From DSSM01 sp964484125 (GTDB lineage: Bacteria; Bacteroidota; Ignavibacteria; Tepidaquicellales; Tepidaquicellaceae): 64,000 bases of DNA. Shown here piece by piece: positions 18,542-26,892 of the stretch. The notes under the pieces are model-generated. The model saw nothing but the letters and a program-made list of their open reading frames with translations. It was not told where the DNA came from and ran no database searches. The translations under genes were made by a program, and so were the position numbers. The stretch's first letter is position 1. Every line of letters begins with the position of its first letter. The stretch is taken from positions 172,310 through 236,309 of the forward strand of contig CAZAEK010000001.1 of the NCBI GenBank assembly GCA_964484125.1, given 5' to 3'.

Positions 18542-19231
18542 TTAGTTGATTTTTTTAGTGTCAGCTTCTATTAGTCCATCGCGGATTTTTATTATTCGCC
18601 CCGCATGTTTTGCAATGTCTTCTTCGTGTGTTACTATGATGATTGTATTTCCTTTTGAATTCAAATCTGACAATAATGCCATTATTTCTTCACCTGTTTT
18701 AGTATCAAGATTTCCCGTTGGCTCATCGGCAAGTATCAGCGACGGATTATTAACAAGTGCTCTTGCTATTGCTACGCGTTGCCTCTGACCTCCTGATAAT
18801 TCGTTTGGCTTATGTTTCATCCTGTCACCCAGACCTACAGAAATCAGAGCATCTTCAGAAATTTTTATTCTCTCATTTTTTGATTTTCCTGCATATATCA
18901 GCGGTAATTCAACATTATGTAATGCATTACTCCTTGCGAGCAGGTTAAATGTCTGGAAAACAAAACCGATTTCCTTATTTCTTATATGCGCTAATTCATT
19001 ATCGTCCATTTCACTTACATCTTTGCCGTTAAGTATGTATGAACCTGATGTTGGAGTATCGAGGCAACCTATAATATTCATTAATGTTGATTTTCCGGAA
19101 CCTGAGGGACCCATTATTGCAACGTATTCATTTTTTTCTATTTCAAAACTTATACTTTTCAATGCATAGAGTTCCTCTTCTCCCATATCATACCGTTTTA
19201 CAATATTTTCTAACTTTATTAAGGGCTCCAT
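18542..19231 (-). CDS. ABC transporter ATP-binding protein (MacB/LolD type)
   Basis: A 229-residue ATPase with Walker A GPSGSGKST, signature LSGGQRQRVAIARAL, Walker B LILADEPTGNLD and the H-loop VTHEE. The sequence MNIIGCLDTPTSG after Walker A is typical of the MacB/LolD/FtsE class that powers FtsX-fold permeases. A good ribosome-binding tract (GGAG, six bases before the ATG) overlaps the end of the adaptor gene. Confidence 0.95.
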   Translation of the reverse strand: MEPLIKLENIVKRYDMGEEELYALKSISFEIEKNEYVAIMGPSGSGKSTLMNIIGCLDTPTSGSYILNGKDVSEMDDNELAHIRNKEIGFVFQTFNLLARSNALHNVELPLIYAGKSKNERIKISEDALISVGLGDRMKHKPNELSGGQRQRVAIARALVNNPSLILADEPTGNLDTKTGEEIMALLSDLNSKGNTIIIVTHEEDIAKHAGRIIKIRDGLIEADTKKIN

Positions 19232-20575
19232 TTATTTCTCCTTATCTTTCGGTGTTTTCTTCTTTTCGTTATCAACTTTCACTTTTGTATTATCTTCAAG
19301 TTCCTTATTTATAGCTTTAAAGCTACCTTTTACTACTTCATCGCCTTCATTTAGTCCTTCAATTATTTCTATGTATGAATCATCGCTTATACCGGTCTTA
19401 ACAGCTTTCTTTTTTGCAATTCCATTTTCTATTACAAATACAATCTCCTGAATTTTCTTCTTTTTCATTGACTTATCTTCCTCTTTTCTGCTTATGAGGT
19501 TTTCGTTATCCGTTTCGTTTGTATTACTTGACATTTCATCTTCACGTGCGGTTACAGACTGTATAGGAACCGCTAAAATATTTTCCTTTTTGTTTACTTC
19601 TATGTCAACTGTGCAACTCATACCGGGTCTTAAATCAAATCCCTCATTTATTATTCTTATCTTTACAATAAAATTAACAACCTCTTCCTGAGTTCCGAGA
19701 CTCTTTGCAGTTGCACTGTTTGCGATTTCATATACATATCCTGTGAATATCTTGTCAGGAAAAGCGTCTATCTGAATTCGGGCAGTATCACCGATTTTTA
19801 CAAGCGTTACATCAGTTTCACTTACATCAACCTGACATTCCATTTTGGATAAGTCTGATATTGTCATAATCTGTGAGCCGAGATTAAAGGAGGTTCCAAG
19901 AACTTTCTCACCAATCTCATTATTTAGTGCTGTTACAGTACCGGACATCGGAGAATATATAGTTGTCTTTGATAAATCATATTGAACCTTTGAAAGTGAT
20001 GCTTTTTGTTGCTCTATCTGTGCTCTTACAGTATTAATATTAGCAAGTGTTAAATCATAACTCGCCTGGGCATTATCAAGTTCGCTTTGTGGAGCAAGCC
20101 CTTTATTAACTAATTCTCTGATTCTCTGCAACTCGAGTTCCATTTTCTTTAAATCAACTTCTCTTGCCTTAAGATTATTCTGCTGGACTTTTACCCCGGC
20201 CTGTTCCATCTTTACCTGTGGATAGTATGCCTCAGGATTTATTTTTACAAGTAAATCGCCCTTTTTTACTTCGTCTCCTTCTTTTATTGGAAGTGCCACT
20301 ATTTCACCGCTTATCTCTGCACTGATATTAACTTTAACTTCAGATTGAATCTTGCCAGTAGCAGTTACAATCTGAGTTATGTTTCTTTTTGATATTTTTT
20401 CAGTCTGAACTTCTATTAATTTCTCTTTTTTACCCGATACTACAATTGCAATTACTATCAAAACAAGAAGAAAAATTCCTACAACTAATATAATTCTCTT
20501 TTTCTTCTTTTTTTTACTGATATTGTTTTTTAGTTTTTGATCTTTCTTTTCAATTTGATTATTTTCAGTTGTCAT
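19232..20575 (-). CDS. Periplasmic adaptor (HlyD/MacA family membrane fusion protein)
   Basis: A 447-residue adaptor linking the inner-membrane ABC transporter to TolC. It has a very basic N-terminus (KKKKKKR), one membrane anchor (about 29-47), a barrel-sandwich half motif (ISAEISGEIVALPIKEGDEVKKGDLLVKI), a central alpha-helical hairpin (about 120-195), the second lipoyl half, and beta-barrel and membrane-proximal domains. An unusual acidic/basic linker near residues 347-372 interrupts the membrane-proximal domain, and the C-terminus is a Lys-rich tail. Confidence 0.92.
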   Translation of the reverse strand: MTTENNQIEKKDQKLKNNISKKKKKKRIILVVGIFLLVLIVIAIVVSGKKEKLIEVQTEKISKRNITQIVTATGKIQSEVKVNISAEISGEIVALPIKEGDEVKKGDLLVKINPEAYYPQVKMEQAGVKVQQNNLKAREVDLKKMELELQRIRELVNKGLAPQSELDNAQASYDLTLANINTVRAQIEQQKASLSKVQYDLSKTTIYSPMSGTVTALNNEIGEKVLGTSFNLGSQIMTISDLSKMECQVDVSETDVTLVKIGDTARIQIDAFPDKIFTGYVYEIANSATAKSLGTQEEVVNFIVKIRIINEGFDLRPGMSCTVDIEVNKKENILAVPIQSVTAREDEMSSNTNETDNENLISRKEEDKSMKKKKIQEIVFVIENGIAKKKAVKTGISDDSYIEIIEGLNEGDEVVKGSFKAINKELEDNTKVKVDNEKKKTPKDKEK

Positions 20576-20579
20576 TTTT

Positions 20580-21920
20580 TTAATAATTTAATATTCCCGA
20601 TAAATATTCTATTTGTTTTACTGCAATAAAAAAATTATAATATGAATTAATTCTCTGAATAAGAAGATTATTTACACGTGTATTTGCAACCTGTACGTCA
20701 AGCAGAGTACCATATCCTATTCTGAAGTTCTCTTCGGATAGATATTTATCCTGTTCCGCTGCTTTAAGATTCCTCTCAAGAATTTCTATCTGTTTGTAAC
20801 TCGTTTGCAGGTCAATTATTGATTTCTTCAGGGAGGATTTAATATTAAGCTCAAGCTCTTTCAGTTCTTCGCTCTTTATCTTTATATTTACTTCTGCTAT
20901 TTGTTTAGGTACTTCAAGATTAAAGCCCTGAAATATAGGATAACTGATAGTTAAACCGAATGCAAGTGACCTTGTCTTTGTTATATCAATATCAGTACCT
21001 GTCAGATTGTAATTTCCAAAAGCATTAATTACCGGTGAATACAACTGACGCTTTGATAAATCGTATTTCATCTCGCTTATTTCTATATCTTTTTTCCCCA
21101 ACTGATAATCATATCTTTTACTGATAGCACTTTCAAATAATTTTTCCGAATCTGAATATTTAGTTAATATCAACTGAAGTTGTTCAAGGGTGAAATCCGG
21201 CTCTGCGTCTTCTTTGCTTACTTCAATTTCCTTATCCAAATTATCATTCATTGCTGAAAGAAGTTCTATCTTCGATTTCTCAAAATCATTAATTGAAGTT
21301 TCGAGATTTAATTCATCCTGTGCTACCTGTGCATCCTGTTTATAAACATCTGATACTGTTTTCTTGCCAACTTCAACATAAGTTTTTATTTTCTCAAGCT
21401 GATCAATTGAATTCTTAAGGTTTTCTCTGTTAGTTTTTACGATATATTCTTTTTTAAGTACATCAAAATATTTTGAATATATATTAATAAGTAAATCATA
21501 CTTGAGTTTCTCATAATTGATTGAAAGTGAAGCAAGGTTTTCGTTTTCAATATCTATGCTTTTATAATTTGCGAAACCGTTAAACAAAGTTACCTGAGAA
21601 TTTATTCCGAGATTAAAATTGCTTTGCCACAAACTCTGATCTCCGATTGTTATCGGGAAGCCATTCTGAAATATTGTTCCCCCTTTTGAGAAAGAATTAT
21701 TCCTGTTCCATCCGGCAGTAATTCCAAGTGTTGGATATAAATCCCCTTTAGTATTTTTAATTACCAATTTCTGAATTTCAAGATTGTTCTTTACTTTCTG
21801 CAAACCGGGATTGTTTTCAATTGCAGTATTAACTGCTTTTTTTAAATTTATAATTTCCTGCGGATATATATTTACAGAAAATAAGTTTAATATGACAAGA
21901 GCAAAAATAATTTTTTTCAT
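20580..21920 (-). CDS. TolC-family outer-membrane channel
   Basis: A 446-residue outer membrane efflux protein with an N-terminal signal peptide (KKIIFALVILNLFSVNIYPQ, cleavage near residue 20) and two OEP repeats of long helices and short strands, e.g. LKKAVNTAIENNPGLQKVKNNLEI and the second-repeat NFRIGYGTLLDVQVANTRVNN. It is the first gene of the five-gene operon with adaptor, ATPase and two permeases, so all parts of a tripartite exporter are encoded together. Confidence 0.93.
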   Translation of the reverse strand: MKKIIFALVILNLFSVNIYPQEIINLKKAVNTAIENNPGLQKVKNNLEIQKLVIKNTKGDLYPTLGITAGWNRNNSFSKGGTIFQNGFPITIGDQSLWQSNFNLGINSQVTLFNGFANYKSIDIENENLASLSINYEKLKYDLLINIYSKYFDVLKKEYIVKTNRENLKNSIDQLEKIKTYVEVGKKTVSDVYKQDAQVAQDELNLETSINDFEKSKIELLSAMNDNLDKEIEVSKEDAEPDFTLEQLQLILTKYSDSEKLFESAISKRYDYQLGKKDIEISEMKYDLSKRQLYSPVINAFGNYNLTGTDIDITKTRSLAFGLTISYPIFQGFNLEVPKQIAEVNIKIKSEELKELELNIKSSLKKSIIDLQTSYKQIEILERNLKAAEQDKYLSEENFRIGYGTLLDVQVANTRVNNLLIQRINSYYNFFIAVKQIEYLSGILNY

Positions 21921-21964
21921 TTAAGATTTCTTTTTATGTTTAATGCTCATAAAGGATACGCACA

Positions 21965-21987
21965 GAACTGTACTATAGTTTCAGTTC
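21965..21987. promoter_or_regulatory. Inverted repeat upstream of the efflux operon
   Basis: GAACTG, eleven bases, CAGTTC: 6-bp arms centred about 56 bases before the tolC-like ATG, in the 170-base divergent region shared with the pterin synthase gene. It has the form of a dimeric repressor site, but no regulator is encoded nearby and chance is possible. The rest of this intergenic region is AT-rich without a promoter I can assign confidently. Confidence 0.25.
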
Positions 21988-22090
21988 ATACCCGAATTTC
22001 TTATAAAAATACTTCATATTAAATACAATTATTTGGTATATTTTTGTATCTTTAATAAAAAAGATTTATTATTTTACAGAAAAAAACAAT

Positions 22091-22492
22091 ATGATTTTTG
22101 TAACAAGAATTGAACATTTTTCTTCGTCTCATATACTTAAAAATCCTAATCTTTCTGAGGAGAGAAATAAAGAAGTTTTCGGAAAATGTAATAATTTCCA
22201 CGGACACAACTATTACCTTGAAGTAACTTTAAAAGGCGTACCCGATCCGGAAAGCGGATATGTATTCGACCTGAAAGAACTAAAGACTATTATTGATGAT
22301 AATATTCTTAAAATAGTTGACCACCGTTTTCTTAATGACCTTGAAATTTTTAAAAACATAGTCCCTACCACTGAAAATATGGCAGTCGTTTTCTGGAATA
22401 TTCTTAAAGATAAAGTTAAACGCAAAAATGCAGAACTCTACTCTATTAAAATATATGAGACTGCAAAAAACGTCGTAGAATACAAGGGATAG
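22091..22492 (+). CDS. 6-pyruvoyltetrahydropterin synthase / QueD family protein
   Basis: A 133-residue T-fold enzyme acting on dihydroneopterin triphosphate. Zinc ligands His14, His37 and His39 (HGHNYY) and the catalytic Cys33 (GKCNNFHGHNY) are visible, with the family's VDHRFLND and late ETAKN Glu. QueD (queuosine) and PTPS (tetrahydrobiopterin) share these motifs. No other queuosine gene is in the window, while a pterin-dependent phenylalanine hydroxylase occurs 18 kb away, so a PTPS role is worth considering. Its stop codon directly abuts the next gene's ATG. Confidence 0.88.
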   Translation: MIFVTRIEHFSSSHILKNPNLSEERNKEVFGKCNNFHGHNYYLEVTLKGVPDPESGYVFDLKELKTIIDDNILKIVDHRFLNDLEIFKNIVPTTENMAVVFWNILKDKVKRKNAELYSIKIYETAKNVVEYKG

Positions 22493-23269
22493 ATGTTAAC
22501 TGCCAATCAAATAAAATTTTTCTCAAAATTAAAACAGAGAAAGTACAGATTATTATCTGAGAAATTCCTGATAGAAGGCGAACATTTAATCGAAGAATAC
22601 CTGAAATCCGATAATTTCAGGGGAAAAATGGAAATTGTTTTTATAAATCAGGGATATAATAATGATTCGCTATTAACGAAGTTATCAAAAAAAAACATTT
22701 GCATTGAAATTTTAAAAGAAAATCAGTTTAAAAATTTATCTGAGACTCAAAATTCTCAGGGGATAATTGGTGTAGTTAGCTTCTCAGGTTTTGATAGAAA
22801 TCTATTTCCACAGGGTTTGATAATAGCGCTTGAGAGCATAAATGATCCGGGAAATCTTGGTACAATTATGAGAACTGCATGGTGGTTTGGTGTGAAAGAG
22901 ATAATTATTGGAAAAAATTCAGTTGACGTCTTTAACTCAAAAACAATCAGGGCATCACAGGGAGCTATATTTAATATAAATGTTCAGTCTGATATTGACC
23001 TCAGGGATTATCTTGAAGCCGCTATTAAAAAAAATTATGATGTATTTTTAACAACCCTTGACTCAGATAACTTCTTAAAAAATTTTAAATATAATATTGA
23101 TAAGAATACAATAATTGTATTTGGAAATGAAGCGAACGGAATAAGCGAAGAATTAAAGTCAATACCTCTTATAAAAGACTTAAAGATAGAGGGTTATTCT
23201 GACTGTGAATCGTTAAATATTGCACAATCAGTAGCGATTTTTTTATATCATTTTAAATCGGTAAATTAA
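22493..23269 (+). CDS. SpoU-family RNA 2'-O-methyltransferase
   Basis: A 258-residue RNA methyltransferase of the TrmH/RlmB (SPOUT) class. An N-terminal substrate-binding domain (EKFLIEGEHLIEEYL) precedes the SpoU domain with motif 1 INDPGNLGTIMRTAWWFG, motif 2 IVFGNEANGISEEL and motif 3 SLNIAQSVAIFLYHF. The target nucleotide (tRNA or 23S rRNA) is not evident. It starts immediately after the pterin synthase stop and overlaps the convergent cinA by 17 bases. Confidence 0.92.
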   Translation: MLTANQIKFFSKLKQRKYRLLSEKFLIEGEHLIEEYLKSDNFRGKMEIVFINQGYNNDSLLTKLSKKNICIEILKENQFKNLSETQNSQGIIGVVSFSGFDRNLFPQGLIIALESINDPGNLGTIMRTAWWFGVKEIIIGKNSVDVFNSKTIRASQGAIFNINVQSDIDLRDYLEAAIKKNYDVFLTTLDSDNFLKNFKYNIDKNTIIVFGNEANGISEELKSIPLIKDLKIEGYSDCESLNIAQSVAIFLYHFKSVN

Positions 23270-24512
23270 GCAGTTTCCTTCTTATTATTTCCAAAGCTGC
23301 TGTTGCCGAACGTAATCTCGTACGTTCTCTGTTATTCCCAAATAAATATTTTTTTGCAACAGTTTCTTTACTGTCAGAATATCCAATCCATACAAGTCCC
23401 AATGGTTTTTCTTCTGTCGCACCTGTTGGACCTGCTATTCCGGTTATAGATACTCCGATATCGGTTTTCATTTTTGCTCTGATTTTTTCTGCAAGTTCTG
23501 AAGCAGTTTCTTCACTTACAGCTCCGTAATTCATAATTGTAGTTTCTTTAACTCCAAGTACACAGGTTTTTACTTCGTTTGAATAACAAACTATTCCGCC
23601 TTTGAAATAATTTGAACTTCCTGATATATCTGTTATTTTAGCTGATAGCAAACCGCCAGTACAGGACTCTGCAAATGCAATTGTCAATGAATTTCTTTGT
23701 AACAAATCTCCGACAATTTTTTCAAGTTTATCGTCATTTATTCCGAAGATATAATCGCCTATCTTTTGACGTAACTTCCATTCAATCTCTTCCATTTTAA
23801 TCAATGCCTGGTCTTCTGTATCAGCTTTTACATCAATTCTTATTCTTACTCCAACTGCAGATGGCAGATAAGCCAGTTTGTTATTCTCCCCGGTAATTTC
23901 CCTCTCATCTCCAATCATTTCCGATAAAAATGTTTCTCCAATTCCAAACGTCAGAAATGTTTTTGATTTCAGAACATAATTAATTAATGTTTTAAACTTC
24001 TCGTGGAGCATTGGTATTACAGAATTATTCATCATCTCAGTCATTTCGAATGGAACACCGGGCAAAGATATTATAAATTTTCCTTCTTTTTCAAAACTCA
24101 TACCCGGTGCAGTGCCATTTGGATTCCAGATAATGTTGCAGGATTTTGGTACCATTGCCTGTTCAACATTTACGCCCGGCATTGTAAGACCTCTTGAGTG
24201 AAAAATGTTTTTTACATTTTCGAGAACATTTTCATTCAAAACAAGTTCATCATTGAAAAATTTTGTCAGAACCGGCTTTGTTATATCATCGTGAGTTGGT
24301 CCTAGTCCGCCTGTTATTATCGTAACATCAAAGTGACTTAAAGAATCATACAGTTCAGCTATCAACTCATCTTCTGTATCACCTATTGACACTATTCGCT
24401 TAACAGGTAAACCAATTCCATATAATTTTTCACTTATAAAAGCGGCATTTGAATTTATAATCTGACCGATGAGAATCTCATCACCTACACTTATAATTTT
24501 TGAATATGGCAT
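23253..24512 (-). CDS. cinA: CinA family nicotinamide mononucleotide deamidase
   Basis: A 419-residue two-domain protein: an N-terminal MoCF/COG1058 domain (ISVGDEILIGQIINSNAAFI, TGGLGPTHDDIT) associated with ADP-ribose pyrophosphatase activity in some homologues, and a C-terminal PncC-type NMN deamidase domain (AFAESCTGGLLSAKITDISGSS, SITGIAGPTG). It recycles pyridine nucleotides. It follows pgpA by one base and ends the pgsA-pgpA-cinA run. Confidence 0.95.
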   Translation of the reverse strand: MPYSKIISVGDEILIGQIINSNAAFISEKLYGIGLPVKRIVSIGDTEDELIAELYDSLSHFDVTIITGGLGPTHDDITKPVLTKFFNDELVLNENVLENVKNIFHSRGLTMPGVNVEQAMVPKSCNIIWNPNGTAPGMSFEKEGKFIISLPGVPFEMTEMMNNSVIPMLHEKFKTLINYVLKSKTFLTFGIGETFLSEMIGDEREITGENNKLAYLPSAVGVRIRIDVKADTEDQALIKMEEIEWKLRQKIGDYIFGINDDKLEKIVGDLLQRNSLTIAFAESCTGGLLSAKITDISGSSNYFKGGIVCYSNEVKTCVLGVKETTIMNYGAVSEETASELAEKIRAKMKTDIGVSITGIAGPTGATEEKPLGLVWIGYSDSKETVAKKYLFGNNRERTRLRSATAALEIIRRKLLNLPI

Positions 24513-24513
24513 T

Positions 24514-25038
24514 TTAAAATAAAAATTTAAAAAAATTAATAAAAATAATACTAACTATTCCTGCATAAGCACCTGCAACTATATCATCCATCAAAACACC
24601 AAATCCATTATCCATACTGTCAAATATTTTTGCAGGCGGTATTTTTGTAATATCAAAAAATCTGAATAATAAAAATGAAACAGCTAAGAAGAGATATTTA
24701 TTAACTCCTGAAATATCAATAAAAATAATCGGTAAAAACATTGTGAACCATTGTCCGGCAACTTCATCAGATACAACTTCTGCCGGGTCTTTCCCGTATT
24801 TTAAAAGAATTTTTTTTATCGTAATAAAATACAATATGATATAAATTACTAGTGATAATGCAAGAACTTTTATTTCCAGAAAACCGGGTATTATTCCGAA
24901 TAATACAGCAAATAAACTTGCAAAAGTTCCGCTTGCGAAAGGTATAAAACCAATACCGAATACTGTTTGTATTATGTAAGCAAAAATATCAACCTTAATA
25001 CTTTTGTCAATTTTGCTTTTTTCTTTATTCAGTCTCAT
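24514..25038 (-). CDS. pgpA: Phosphatidylglycerophosphatase A
   Basis: Membrane phosphatase removing phosphate from phosphatidylglycerol phosphate. The family motifs are present: an N-terminal GIGFIPFASGTFASL, the central DPAEVVSDEVAGQW, and the C-terminal DSMDNGFGVLMDDIVAGAYAG, with several hydrophobic helices. I use ATG 25038 (174 residues) rather than TTG 25044. It overlaps the pgsA end by 14 bases, matching its role in the next step of the pathway. Confidence 0.93.
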   Translation of the reverse strand: MRLNKEKSKIDKSIKVDIFAYIIQTVFGIGFIPFASGTFASLFAVLFGIIPGFLEIKVLALSLVIYIILYFITIKKILLKYGKDPAEVVSDEVAGQWFTMFLPIIFIDISGVNKYLFLAVSFLLFRFFDITKIPPAKIFDSMDNGFGVLMDDIVAGAYAGIVSIIFINFFKFLF

Positions 25039-25612
25039 TGGCAATATTATTCTTTTTTGTCAGGAAATACTCAACTCCGGTATAAAAAGTAATTAAAGTA
25101 ATAAAAAGCATTAGAAAGTAATTCCAGTAAGATGAATACAGAAAATAATTTATTAAACTATGATATTGCGATAACTCAGGAAAAGTTAGTACAAATACGA
25201 ATATTAAAATAATAAAAATATATGTCATCTGAACAAAAGTTTTTATTTTTGCCGGGAGAGAGGTTTTTAGAGTTAATCCTTTGAATTCATCATAGGACCT
25301 GAGTAAAGTGATGGAAATATCTCTTACTGCGATGATTATAAGCATCCAGAGTGGCATGATACCTTTTATATAAAAAAATATAAATGCCGCTGTAGTTAAA
25401 ACTTTATCCGCTAAAGGGTCAAGAAATATTCCTGTCTTTGTAACAGATTTATATTTCCTTGCATACCAGCCATCATACCAGTCAGTTAACACAGCTATAA
25501 AAAAAACCGGTAAGGCAATTCTTTGGAAAAGAATATTTTCACTCAATATGAGATACAAAAATACAGGTGATAGAATTATCCTGATAACAGTTAATTGGTT
25601 TGGAAATGTCAA
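25025..25612 (-). CDS. pgsA: CDP-diacylglycerol--glycerol-3-phosphate 3-phosphatidyltransferase
   Basis: Integral membrane enzyme making phosphatidylglycerol phosphate. The CDP-alcohol phosphotransferase signature D-G-x(2)-AR-x(8)-G-x(3)-D-x(3)-D appears as DWYDGWYARKYKSVTKTG followed by FLDPLADK. It has 195 residues and about five membrane helices. The start is TTG at 25612, with NQLTVIRIILSPVF just after it as in other PgsA proteins. pgpA follows with overlap. Confidence 0.94.
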   Translation of the reverse strand: MTFPNQLTVIRIILSPVFLYLILSENILFQRIALPVFFIAVLTDWYDGWYARKYKSVTKTGIFLDPLADKVLTTAAFIFFYIKGIMPLWMLIIIAVRDISITLLRSYDEFKGLTLKTSLPAKIKTFVQMTYIFIILIFVFVLTFPELSQYHSLINYFLYSSYWNYFLMLFITLITFYTGVEYFLTKKNNIANETE

Positions 25613-25637
25613 CTCTTGAGGTTAAATCATTTAATTG

Positions 25638-26036
25638 TTAAAATGGTAAATCATCATCAGGTTGATTTGTATTACCTTCAGAAATTTCAGATGACTCCTC
25701 TTTCTCCTTTGGCTCGAGCGACACAAAATCACTTAAAACTATAGTCCACGATTTTCTTTTAACTCCGTCTTTTTCATAACTGCTGGATTGCAATTTGCCT
25801 TCGGCATATATCTTTTTACCTTTTTTTAGATATGTCTGGCATAGCTCTCCGAGTTTTCTCCAGGCAATTATATCATGCCATTCTGTTTTTTCAACAATTT
25901 CTCCCTTATCATTTTTATATGACTCGTTTGTTGCAAGACTGAATCTGCAATATGAAGTACCACTTTCAGTGTATTTGGTTTCCGGATCTTTTCCCAGATA
26001 ACCTATTAACATAACTTTATTTAATCCCTTTACCAT
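25638..26036 (-). CDS. ssb: Single-stranded DNA-binding protein
   Basis: A 132-residue OB-fold protein protecting single-stranded DNA in replication, recombination and repair. The N-terminal NKVMLIGYLGKDPETKY and central WHDIIAWRKLGELCQTYLKKG are typical, and the acidic C-terminal tip DDDLPF, the partner-docking peptide, is intact. ATG start at 26036. Confidence 0.97.
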   Translation of the reverse strand: MVKGLNKVMLIGYLGKDPETKYTESGTSYCRFSLATNESYKNDKGEIVEKTEWHDIIAWRKLGELCQTYLKKGKKIYAEGKLQSSSYEKDGVKRKSWTIVLSDFVSLEPKEKEESSEISEGNTNQPDDDLPF

Positions 26037-26046
26037 ATTTTTATTT

Positions 26047-26892
26047 TTAATTTATTATGTAAGTTGTTAGTTTTGTTTTTTCAAGAAAGTAAATCTTTTT
26101 ATTATTAATTACAAGAAAATCTGTAAACTTTCTGTTTTTCATCTCAGGTGGTAATTCAAGAAATATTTTAAAAGCATTAGCTCTTGTATCATATATCTGA
26201 ACTGAATTTCCCGTCAGAATATATAAAATGTTATTGGAAACAGAAACCGACTTAATCTCATCAATTTCAAGCAATCCGAGAAATGTTCCATAATTATCAT
26301 ACCGCATAATTCCTTTTCTTGAATAATCAATTATGTAAATAAAGTTATTCTGGTCTTTAATAATTTTACCCGGTTTTGTAAGTGAGCCATTAATTGACTG
26401 AAAACTTCCGAAATAGGTATATGGAGTTACGCCCTCTTTAAAAATTACAATTTTAGGATTATCTGAATCAACTACATACAGATCTTTTGCATTTACTATA
26501 ACACTGCCAGAAGGTCTGTTAATTTTAAATTTTTCTTCAATAGATTCGTCATTTGTTATAAGTGATGAAATAAAACCAAGGTTTATATCAAATCTCTGTA
26601 TTCTGCTGTTATTCAAATCTGATACGTAAACATCAAGCCCTGATGTTGCGTCTATACTTACAGCATTATCAAATTGCCCGTTATCCCAGCCTTTTTTACC
26701 TGTTCTTTTTATTTCAGTTAAATCTTCTTTTAATTTTATTATTTCGGAAGTTACTCCATCGAGAACATAGATATTTCCTTTACCGTCATAAGTAATAGAA
26801 ACAGCTCCTTTCAAACCAGAATACTCATCTGCTTTGGTAAAGGTCGTATCAATGTTTCCAAAAAGTAAACCTGCTAATAATAAAATACACAC
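26047..26892 (-). CDS. Secreted NHL-repeat beta-propeller protein
   Basis: A 281-residue protein with an N-terminal hydrophobic export segment (CILLLAGLLFG) and repeated NHL-like blades (GNIYVLDGVTSEIIKL, LDVYVSDLNNSRIQRF, KDLYVVDSDNPKIVIF, NFIYIIDYSRKGIMRY). Function is unknown; such propellers usually bind proteins or other ligands. The start is uncertain: GTG at 26892 overlaps the nuoN stop, and no upstream ATG exists before an in-frame stop; a non-standard ATT or ATA start would give the signal peptide a Lys. Confidence 0.72.
   Translation of the reverse strand: MCILLLAGLLFGNIDTTFTKADEYSGLKGAVSITYDGKGNIYVLDGVTSEIIKLKEDLTEIKRTGKKGWDNGQFDNAVSIDATSGLDVYVSDLNNSRIQRFDINLGFISSLITNDESIEEKFKINRPSGSVIVNAKDLYVVDSDNPKIVIFKEGVTPYTYFGSFQSINGSLTKPGKIIKDQNNFIYIIDYSRKGIMRYDNYGTFLGLLEIDEIKSVSVSNNILYILTGNSVQIYDTRANAFKIFLELPPEMKNRKFTDFLVINNKKIYFLEKTKLTTYIIN

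Noticed and set aside
21921..22090. Bacteroidota-type promoter (TAnnTTTG) before the pterin synthase gene
   Set aside because: Only a near match (TATCTTTA) without a properly spaced upstream TTTG; not good enough to annotate.
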